Of a DNA stretch of 11,162 nt, positions 5,773 through 11,162 are shown in pieces. Location of the stretch: assembly GCA_017430155.1 (NCBI GenBank), contig JAFRNO010000465.1:1-11162 (forward strand), written 5' to 3'. This DNA comes from Kiritimatiellia bacterium (lineage in GTDB: Bacteria; Verrucomicrobiota; Kiritimatiellia; RFP12; UBA1067). The notes below the pieces were generated by a model that was not told the DNA's origin, ran no database searches, and saw only the letters and a list, made by a program, of their open reading frames with translations. Numbering within the stretch: position 1 is the first letter of the stretch; each line of letters starts with the position of its first letter. Position numbers and translations under genes: made by a program.

Positions 5773-6867
5773 TCAATTCCCGCAATTGCCAGGAAGGAGA
5801 TCCCAGTCTACGAGTTCGCCGTTCGCCTTGTCTTCCGACGGCATGCTCTCAGGATCAACGAGATGTGGTTTGAGTTCCGTCCATGAAAGGGTCGCGTTAT
5901 AGGTCCCCTTGCCGCCAATCAACACGCTTCCGGCGTCGAAGCTCCAGGTGATCCCCTTGCCGTCGAGATAGAAATTCTCAAGCGTCTTGGCATCAGGCCA
6001 GCCCTTGGCATAATCGGGCAACTCGAAATTCTCGTAGTCGTGGTTTCTCAAATCCTTGACGACCAATTGGCGCATCAGTTGGCGAACGGCCTCTCGGCTT
6101 GACGCCTTCAAGACGTCGTCGATCGCCAGCTGTCTGTTCTGGCTGAATCCAAATACGCCATTGCGGCAAACCATGTCATGCTGAGGGGAGTTCTGATACG
6201 ACAGGTACCTGCCGTCCATGAATTTGATGCGTCCCTTGCATTGCTCGAATCTGCTGGACATCTGTTCCCCTTTCTTCTTGCATTTCGCCGCCTCGTCGGC
6301 ACAGGCCTTCTTGAAGGCGCCTCGCAGCGCCGACACGGCTTCGTCAACGTTCGTGCAGACGACGGTCCCCTCGGTCAACATCGAACAGACAAAGGAGGAC
6401 ACGGCATCACTGTCCACTGTTGCGGGGAATCCTCCAACGGGATATTCAACGTCAATGTCGAGCGTGTGGGGCGGGCGTTCGTCCGTCACGACTTCGCATT
6501 CGATTGAATCCCTGATGGCGAACCTGTCGTAGGCAAACCTCTGGCTCGACCCCGACCGGCAAGGCGCCGACGCCATCTGCGGAAACTTGAAATCGTCCTT
6601 GGTCTTTCCCTTGCACTCCGACCAGTCCAAGTGCAGTTCAAGGCATTGACCGTCGATTCCAATCGCCTTGGCCGGCATCGTGAACCTGATTCCGTCCGCC
6701 TCGACGGCAAAGTCGTTCAGATACGATCGGAACTCTTCCCCGTCGACCTTTTTGAACGCCGCAATGGAATCGGGCGGCAAAAGTGGAAACTGGGTTAAGA
6801 AGGAAAGCCGGTTTGCGAAATCCTCCTTGATTGACGCAAGCGCCTCGGGCTTGAAAACATCTTCCAC
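5773..6867 (-). CDS. DUF3298/RsiV-like protein, 3' portion of a TAG-interrupted lipoprotein gene
   Basis: The 364-residue frame opens at a GTG (6867) with no convincing ribosome-binding site and no signal peptide. It starts inside a domain: RLAVEDVFKPEAL matches the 'LTLEDVF' segment of DUF3298/RsiV-like domains, and VEADGIRFTMPAKAIG...LHLDWSECK is that domain's final strand pair. A second copy follows. Its segments DMVCRNGVFGFSQNRQLAIDDVLKASSRE and LENFYLDGKGITWSFDAGS...LSWTELKPHL (about 300-342) repeat the same pattern. The domain occurs in anti-sigma factor RsiV and in secreted polysaccharide-modifying proteins; its role here is unknown. The upstream lipoprotein frame is the same frame, separated only by one TAG and eight codons, so the two are best read as one gene. 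The middle (about 180-215) is Cys/Lys-rich. Confidence 0.75.
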   Translation of the reverse strand: MEDVFKPEALASIKEDFANRLSFLTQFPLLPPDSIAAFKKVDGEEFRSYLNDFAVEADGIRFTMPAKAIGIDGQCLELHLDWSECKGKTKDDFKFPQMASAPCRSGSSQRFAYDRFAIRDSIECEVVTDERPPHTLDIDVEYPVGGFPATVDSDAVSSFVCSMLTEGTVVCTNVDEAVSALRGAFKKACADEAAKCKKKGEQMSSRFEQCKGRIKFMDGRYLSYQNSPQHDMVCRNGVFGFSQNRQLAIDDVLKASSREAVRQLMRQLVVKDLRNHDYENFELPDYAKGWPDAKTLENFYLDGKGITWSFDAGSVLIGGKGTYNATLSWTELKPHLVDPESMPSEDKANGELVDWDLLPGNCGN

Positions 6868-6891
6868 GGCAAGTCTTCGCTTCAGCTGCCT

Positions 6892-7380
6892 CTAGTAGGT
6901 GGCAAGTCGCGTCGGGCCAAGTATCAAGCTGTCCTTGGACACGTCACCCGAGTGAAGATCCTTGATTTTCCAGAATGCAGACGTCTGGCCCTTCCCCGAG
7001 CGGTAGACGCCAAAACTGAAATAGTCGGCATCGCTGTACATTACCCGGGACGCGCACTCCATGCACGGCTTGGAGTTTGTCCAGATCAGGTCGTTGGCGA
7101 ATTCCGCCAGCCGTTCGTATTCCTCTTCGCTCAAACCCACGCGGGAAGGGAGTTCCAATACGGCGTTCTTGTGCTTCTCCCGCACGAATGCGATTCTGTT
7201 CAAAGAAGGATGGGCTGGTTGCGGATCCGACGTTGGAGCTGGCGGAGGACATTGAATCTTGTCGGGCTGTGGATCCGGAGTTTGAACATTCTGCTTCTGG
7301 GACTTGCTATCAGCAGAACATCCAAGAAGTCCCATGCAAGAAACGGCCATGATCATGAACAATTGTCTGAGAGCGGTCAT
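6892..7380 (-). CDS. Lipoprotein, 5' portion of the TAG-interrupted double-DUF3298 gene
   Basis: 162 residues starting at ATG 7380, with an AAGGA Shine-Dalgarno (AGAAGGAAAAC before the ATG). A lipoprotein signal peptide ends in the lipobox LLGC with Cys21, so the product should be membrane-anchored outside the cytoplasm. A Pro/Gln-rich spacer (about 30-60) follows. Then VLELPSRVGLSEEEYERLAEFAN and SDADYFSFGVYRSGKGQTSAFWK look like the first half of a DUF3298-like domain. The frame stops at TAG (6892-6894) directly after RLATY and then continues in the same frame as RQLKRRLAVEDVF, the expected next part of that domain. The visible product is thus a half domain. Either the gene is inactivated by a nonsense mutation, or the stop is read through. 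Confidence 0.75.
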   Translation of the reverse strand: MTALRQLFMIMAVSCMGLLGCSADSKSQKQNVQTPDPQPDKIQCPPPAPTSDPQPAHPSLNRIAFVREKHKNAVLELPSRVGLSEEEYERLAEFANDLIWTNSKPCMECASRVMYSDADYFSFGVYRSGKGQTSAFWKIKDLHSGDVSKDSLILGPTRLATY

Positions 7381-7422
7381 GTTTTCCTTCTTTTTTGGTT
7401 TTGTTGTCAGACGGCACGGCGT

Positions 7423-7428
7423 ATTATA
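7423..7428 (-). promoter_or_regulatory. Predicted -10 element (TATAAT) for the lipoprotein operon
   Basis: A consensus TATAAT lies on the minus strand 42 bp upstream of the lipoprotein ATG (7380). No strong -35 is visible at 16-18 bp. The lipoprotein, DUF3298 portion and ABC-F gene follow with short gaps and could form one transcript from here. Confidence 0.45.
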
Positions 7429-7484
7429 GCAGAAACCCGCGACTTCATGTTGACCAATATTGATTCTCGCGTTTTATGGTATAA

Positions 7485-7540
7485 CGAACCACGAACCGCG
7501 AACCACGAACCACGAACCGCGAACCGCGAACCACGAATTT
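7485..7540. repeat. Heptanucleotide tandem array, seven CGAACCR units plus one degenerate
   Basis: Seven consecutive 7-bp units start at 7485. Each is CGAACC plus A or G, in the order A, G, A, A, G, G, A, followed by CGAATTT. The array is flanked by an 8-bp direct repeat TGGTATAA (7477-7484 and 7542-7549). It sits between the divergent lipoprotein and HipA-like genes, upstream of the latter's probable -10. Short tandem arrays of this kind change copy number by slippage. It is far too short-period to be CRISPR. Confidence 0.9.
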
Positions 7541-7544
7541 GTGG

Positions 7545-7550
7545 TATAAT
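7545..7550 (+). promoter_or_regulatory. Predicted -10 element (TATAAT) for the HipA-like gene
   Basis: A consensus TATAAT within TGGTATAAT lies 33 bp upstream of the ATG at 7584. The -35 region at 17 bp falls inside the heptamer array and does not resemble TTGACA. A second TGGTATAA(C) lies on the other side of the array (7477-7485). The Shine-Dalgarno before the gene is weak (GAGAAAAGAAG). Confidence 0.45.
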
Positions 7551-7583
7551 TGTCCCACACTTGAGAAAAGAAGCAAACGCTAA

Positions 7584-8939
7584 ATGGTACTGAAGCACAG
7601 AGACAAGGAGTTGCTGCGGTTCGAATGGGTCGAGCCGCAGGGCGTTCGCGTCGTCTCCCTGAACGACGCGGAACGGAGGTTCCTGCCGCTGGAGATGAAG
7701 GGCGTTGCCAGCGACGAAACGCTCTGGACGTGGCTGACGCGACGCATCGTGCCGAAGCACCGTCACTACATTCAGACGATGCTCGGAAATCTCGGCATCT
7801 TCCATAAGGACACGAAGGCCATCATCGATATCTGCAAGGGCCTTTCGCTGAATGATGTCTATTGGATTGTGCGGGATGGGTTCTCCGGCAAGTGGAAGGA
7901 CTATAACCTGTACGACAACGAGTTCTCGAAAACGTTGGCGGTGATGGCGTTCACCGGCGGTTTCCGAGGCGAGTTCGATGCGGGAAAGGAATCTTCGTCC
8001 TCGCCCGAGTTTACCACCAACGGAATGTTGGCTAAGTGCTGGCGCAGACGCGATAGTCGCGTCCTGTTGTACAAGAGCGGTACGGAAGGCGCCGCCAACA
8101 CGGGTTTTGAGCCGTACTCCGAATTCTATGCGGCACAGTTGGCGGAGGCCCTTGGCCTTGACCATGTGCCATACGAACTTGAAAACTTCAAGGGGCGACT
8201 CTGTTCCACTTGCCCGCTTTTCACCAGCGACAAGATCGGTTTTGTTCCTGCCGGACGTATCGTGTCAAGGGACGAAGCCCTCGCCGACAGTCGCTTCGCC
8301 GACATATTCTTCTTTGACGCGCTGATATTCAACACCGACCGGCATCTTGGCAATTTTGGCTATCTCATTGACAACAACACGAATGAAATCATCGGTGCTG
8401 CCCCGATATTCGATAATGGTTACGGCCTTTTCTCGCTTGCGATGTACAGACCGGGTCACCGATATGATGAATTTGACGATTTGAGAAAGTTCATAGACCA
8501 CATCATGCCGGCGTTGTACGAGAAATGGCTTGGCTTCACAGGCGGCATTACGCAGCAAATGAGGAAGCGCCTTGAGGGCCTGAAGGGTTTCCGTTTCAGG
8601 AGACACAAGTATTACAACCTTCCTGTGGATAGACTGCGCATGATAGAGGATTTTCTGCAAAAACGAGCGCGTGAAATTCTTGAATACGGCACGAAAGCGG
8701 ACGAATTACTGCGTTTATCGCAGAAATCTGACAGTGTAAATCATGTTTCTTCGGAGTCGTTGGGAATGCAAATCAAGAGCAACCTTTCTACTGATCCGTA
8801 CGTCACGTATGAGGAACTTGCGGAAATACTGCAGGTTTCATCGAGCAGTATTGCCAGGAAGATGAAAGAGCTTCAGTCCGCCGGGGAGATTCGGCGCGTC
8901 GGCGCTGACAAGAACGGTTGGTGGGATGTCTTGAAATAG
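7584..8939 (+). CDS. HipA-like Ser/Thr kinase with C-terminal winged helix
   Basis: 451-residue protein with a HipA-type kinase core. HipA kinases phosphorylate substrates such as aminoacyl-tRNA synthetases and arrest growth; the substrate here is unknown. Visible motifs are SPEFTTNGMLAKCW (about 140-153), LLYKSGTEG with a possible ATP-binding lysine K164, the catalytic FNTDRHLGNFG with D252 and N257, and the metal-binding APIFDNGYGL with D277. Residues 1-95 form an N-terminal region (LPLEMKG...YWIVRDG) seen in stand-alone HipA-like proteins rather than classical HipA. Residues 405-450 (VTYEELAEILQVSSSSIARKMKELQSAGEIRRVG) form a winged helix-turn-helix. No HipB-like gene lies next to it, so the fused domain may supply DNA binding and autoregulation. 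It is preceded by the heptamer array and followed 17 bp later by the esterase gene. Confidence 0.85.
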   Translation: MVLKHRDKELLRFEWVEPQGVRVVSLNDAERRFLPLEMKGVASDETLWTWLTRRIVPKHRHYIQTMLGNLGIFHKDTKAIIDICKGLSLNDVYWIVRDGFSGKWKDYNLYDNEFSKTLAVMAFTGGFRGEFDAGKESSSSPEFTTNGMLAKCWRRRDSRVLLYKSGTEGAANTGFEPYSEFYAAQLAEALGLDHVPYELENFKGRLCSTCPLFTSDKIGFVPAGRIVSRDEALADSRFADIFFFDALIFNTDRHLGNFGYLIDNNTNEIIGAAPIFDNGYGLFSLAMYRPGHRYDEFDDLRKFIDHIMPALYEKWLGFTGGITQQMRKRLEGLKGFRFRRHKYYNLPVDRLRMIEDFLQKRAREILEYGTKADELLRLSQKSDSVNHVSSESLGMQIKSNLSTDPYVTYEELAEILQVSSSSIARKMKELQSAGEIRRVGADKNGWWDVLK

Positions 8940-8956
8940 AAACAGGAGAAAAAGAA

Positions 8957-10102
8957 ATGAGAACGAGAATTGAACTGTTGAAGAGAACGTTTTCCAGAGC
9001 GACCATCGTATTGCTCGCGTGGGCGCTCGCGGGCGCCCATGTTTTCGCCGGAGAAGCGGACACGCCGCCGCTTCGGCTGTCCCCCGTGAAGATTCCCGCG
9101 TGCGCGAAGGCGCACGTGTGCAAGGACCTTCCGTACGGCGCGAGGCTGGTGGGCAAGGGGGCCGTGCATGCGAACGTCGCGCAGACGTACGACCTCTACC
9201 TGCCCGGAAACGTCGGCGAGATTGATCGGTCCGCGCCGTTCTTCCTCTTTGTGCACGGCGGCGCGTGGAAGCGCGGCAGCAAGACCGCGCACGCCAAGCT
9301 CCTCGTCGAAATGGCCGAACAGGGGTTCGTGGTGGCGTCGATGAACTACGTGCTCTGCAACGCCGAGCAGGGCGGTGCGCATACGTTCGTGGAAATGCTT
9401 GCGGACATCGACGCGATGGTCTCGCACCTCCCCACTCTCGCGCAGGCGGCGGGAATCTCCATCCCGCGCATCGCGATCGGCGGCAGTTCGGCGGGCGGAC
9501 ACCTCTCGCTCCTCTATGCGTACGACGGGGCGAACCCGTCCGTCCTCGGCTTGGGCCTCAAGCACGCCGTTCCCGTCGCCTGCGTGTTCACCGACTGCGG
9601 ACCGAGCGACATCGCAAGCCCCGAGTTCATGGTGGCCGGGCTTGACTGGATGAAGGGAGATGTCAAGGGCTGGTACGGACTGCTTTGCGTCCTGGCGGGC
9701 GGACGGTACGGGAAGGACGATTTCCGCACGACCGTCGACCGTCTCGCGAAACACTCGCCGATCACGTTGCTGAACGAGAAGTGTCCACCGACCATCTGCC
9801 TGTACGGAAAGACCGGAGAGGTCAAGACGGACAAGACGTTCAAGCGCAAGAAGGACGGAAAGCCGAAGCCCTACACGGTGTTCTGGAAACTGGCTGGCTC
9901 AAAGGAAACGCCGCCGGAGTCCGTCGGCATGGACGGCATCGTCGCCACGCAGAACTACGTGACGCTCACGAACGGCCTCACGAAGGCGGGCGTGCCGTTC
10001 GCCGCCCGGCTTGAGCCCTACCGGCACTGCTCCATACTCGCCCGCAAGCCCGAGACGCGTCCGTGGCTCTACGAGAACCTCAGAAAATACCTCGCGAAAT
10101 AG
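8957..10102 (+). CDS. Secreted alpha/beta-hydrolase esterase (carbohydrate-esterase-like)
   Basis: 381 residues from ATG 8957, chosen over the in-frame ATG at 8918 because it has an AGGAG Shine-Dalgarno 8 bp upstream and begins exactly at a signal peptide (residues 1-31, ending HVFAG). The fold is an alpha/beta hydrolase of the HSL/feruloyl-acetyl-esterase type. It has an HGGAW oxyanion motif (100-104), a GSSAG nucleophile elbow (176-180, Ser178) and catalytic His357 in EPYRHCSI. The acid is probably Asp326 in GMDGIVATQNY, which normally follows directly after the PTICLYG strand. Here about 40 Lys-rich residues (about 285-324) are inserted between them. Likely substrates are acylated plant polysaccharides or similar esters outside the cytoplasm; this is inferred from the family. 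It may be cotranscribed with the HipA-like gene (17 bp gap). Confidence 0.88.
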   Translation: MRTRIELLKRTFSRATIVLLAWALAGAHVFAGEADTPPLRLSPVKIPACAKAHVCKDLPYGARLVGKGAVHANVAQTYDLYLPGNVGEIDRSAPFFLFVHGGAWKRGSKTAHAKLLVEMAEQGFVVASMNYVLCNAEQGGAHTFVEMLADIDAMVSHLPTLAQAAGISIPRIAIGGSSAGGHLSLLYAYDGANPSVLGLGLKHAVPVACVFTDCGPSDIASPEFMVAGLDWMKGDVKGWYGLLCVLAGGRYGKDDFRTTVDRLAKHSPITLLNEKCPPTICLYGKTGEVKTDKTFKRKKDGKPKPYTVFWKLAGSKETPPESVGMDGIVATQNYVTLTNGLTKAGVPFAARLEPYRHCSILARKPETRPWLYENLRKYLAK

Positions 10103-11162
10103 ACGGCTTTTCGATGCGCAGAGCGAAAGGCAGGGGTGGCCGCACCTCAATGACGCCTTCGCCGGAGAGGTACGCCGGATGCGTGGCAGCCGAGGCCCTC
10201 CCCGTCACGCGTACGCCGCCCAGGGTGAGCGACCGTACGACGTTCGTCCCTGGAAGCTCCAGCGCCAGACGCGCGCCCGCGGCCACCGTCACCTCCACGC
10301 CGTCCGGCAGCGGCGGCGCGGCGGCGGGCGCGGCGAGAGCCGGTTCTTCCGCGCGCATCAGCATCACGCCGTCCACGAACGTCGTGCGGTTGGCGGTGTC
10401 GCGGCCCTTGCCGTCGCGCCGTCCGGCCGGCACGCCCAAGCCCGTGATCGCCAGCTCGCGCGGCCCCGCCTCCGGCATGTCGAAGACGCAGGAATACTCG
10501 AGGAAGCCCTTGGTGAACGGCGGCGTCATGCGGAAGATCTCCATCCGCTTCCCGTCGGCAAGCTTCACGTATGCCGCCATCGGGTTCGCGACCGGATCGT
10601 CGGCACGCGTGCGCACGTGCAGCGTCATCCTGTAGCGCCCGGGCGCGGGAAATGCCACCGTCGTCGCCACGCCGCCGTTGTTGTGCAGACGCGCGCAGCT
10701 GTCGCCATCGAATATCGCGTACCCGAAGCCCCAGGAGTCCGTCGCATACGTGAAAGCGGGGGTGGAGAACTGCGTCGAGTACGTCACGCCGTCGTCAAGG
10801 ACGAAACGCCTCCAGACGCCGCGCCGCTCGAAGCCGGGATCGGCGATCAGGTTGGTTCCCGGCGCCGCGTCGGTGGCGACCGGCGCCGGCGCAAGGCGCA
10901 GCATGCCGCCCTGCACCGCGATCCGCTTCACCCTGCCGTCCACGCCCTGCGCCGTCAGCGTCCCCGCGCCGGTCTTGGCGAGCGTCGTCCCGCCGGCAAC
11001 CGTCTTCTCCACGCACACTCCGGCCACGGCCTCCGCCATAGGATCGCCCACCGGGTGCTGAGCCTCCACGCACCACGCTTCGCCCGCCTGCAGCGTCCCG
11101 ACCGTCGGCATCCGTCCGCCATGCACGCGAATCGCGCCGCCGTCGAGCCGGACGCGCGGCAC
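10080..11162 (-). CDS. Large secreted protein with autotransporter-type strand repeat, C-terminal part (cut by window edge)
   Basis: An open frame enters from the right edge and ends at TGA 10080-10082; 360 residues are visible and no true start is in the window. Residues 53-90 (TVAGGTTLAKTGAGTLTAQG...IAVQGGMLRL) match the autotransporter-associated beta-strand repeat pattern (KTGAGTL, then a Gly-rich turn). Residues about 103-275 (NLIADPGFERRGVWRR ... FVDGVMLM) look like a jelly-roll carbohydrate-binding domain beginning with the common 'NLI-DPGFE' start. An Ala/Pro hinge and a final beta domain (NVVRSLTLGGVRV ... HPAYLSGEGVIEV) follow. It is probably a surface or secreted glycan-binding protein. 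I see no catalytic motif, sorting signal or beta-barrel in the visible part. Its last 23 bp overlap the 3' end of the convergent esterase gene. Confidence 0.75.
   Translation of the reverse strand: MPRVRLDGGAIRVHGGRMPTVGTLQAGEAWCVEAQHPVGDPMAEAVAGVCVEKTVAGGTTLAKTGAGTLTAQGVDGRVKRIAVQGGMLRLAPAPVATDAAPGTNLIADPGFERRGVWRRFVLDDGVTYSTQFSTPAFTYATDSWGFGYAIFDGDSCARLHNNGGVATTVAFPAPGRYRMTLHVRTRADDPVANPMAAYVKLADGKRMEIFRMTPPFTKGFLEYSCVFDMPEAGPRELAITGLGVPAGRRDGKGRDTANRTTFVDGVMLMRAEEPALAAPAAAPPLPDGVEVTVAAGARLALELPGTNVVRSLTLGGVRVTGRASAATHPAYLSGEGVIEVRPPLPFALRIEKPSISRGIF

Noticed and set aside
6892..6894. Reassignment of TAG to an amino acid in this genome
   Set aside because: The HipA-like and esterase genes both end naturally in TAG with no extension of their domains, so TAG appears to be an ordinary stop here.
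7485..7540. CRISPR array
   Set aside because: The period is 7 bp with no spacers, and no cas genes are present.
8918..8956. Start of the esterase at 8918, inside the HipA-like gene
   Set aside because: The ATG at 8957 has an AGGAG site at proper spacing and gives a normal signal peptide; the longer form would put 13 polar residues ahead of it.

Overview
The window looks like part of a high-GC genome from an uncultured Verrucomicrobiota/Kiritimatiellota- or Lentisphaerota-like bacterium. That placement is an inference. It rests on a large secreted protein with an autotransporter-type strand repeat, a sulfatase-modifying-factor (SUMF1/FGE-fold) fragment, a secreted protein of probable DUF3863 type, tandem DUF3298-like domains in a lipoprotein, and abundant palindromic interspersed repeats. 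No rRNA, tRNA or CRISPR array was seen.

Layout. (1) 1-1145, minus strand: the end of an AbiE type IV toxin-antitoxin operon. The AbiEii toxin gene is cut by the window edge and overlaps the complete AbiEi antitoxin gene by ATGA. The promoter is surrounded by palindromes that could be AbiEi operators. (2) 1150-1352: no gene, but a composite palindromic repeat. (3) 1353-2299, minus: a chimeric locus in which a secreted-protein gene runs out of frame into the C-terminal half of a SUMF1-fold gene. (4) 2377-4029: a complete-looking insertion sequence with a DDE transposase of ISNCY/IS481-like type, tandemly repeated ends, and two structurally matching hairpins inside it. (5) 4019-4251: a frameshifted Sel1-repeat remnant between the IS and an ABC-F gene. 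(6) 4248-7380, minus: an ABC-F ATPase preceded by a lipoprotein with two DUF3298/RsiV-like domains, split by one in-frame TAG. (7) 7381-7583: a divergent intergenic region holding a CGAACCR heptanucleotide tandem array. (8) 7584-8939, plus: a HipA-like kinase fused to a C-terminal winged helix, with no separate HipB. (9) 8957-10102, plus: a secreted alpha/beta-hydrolase esterase. (10) 10080-11162, minus: the C-terminal part of a large secreted protein, convergent with and overlapping the esterase.

The region reads as accessory and rearranged: an abortive-infection/TA operon, a HipA-type kinase, an ABC-F protein, an IS, and three damaged or chimeric genes within 11 kb. I see no evidence that these genes form one system. 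The strongest candidates for something undescribed are the paired hairpins with a conserved CA/CA internal loop inside the IS, the self-contained HipA-wHTH kinase behind a heptamer repeat array, and the TAG-split double-DUF3298 lipoprotein.
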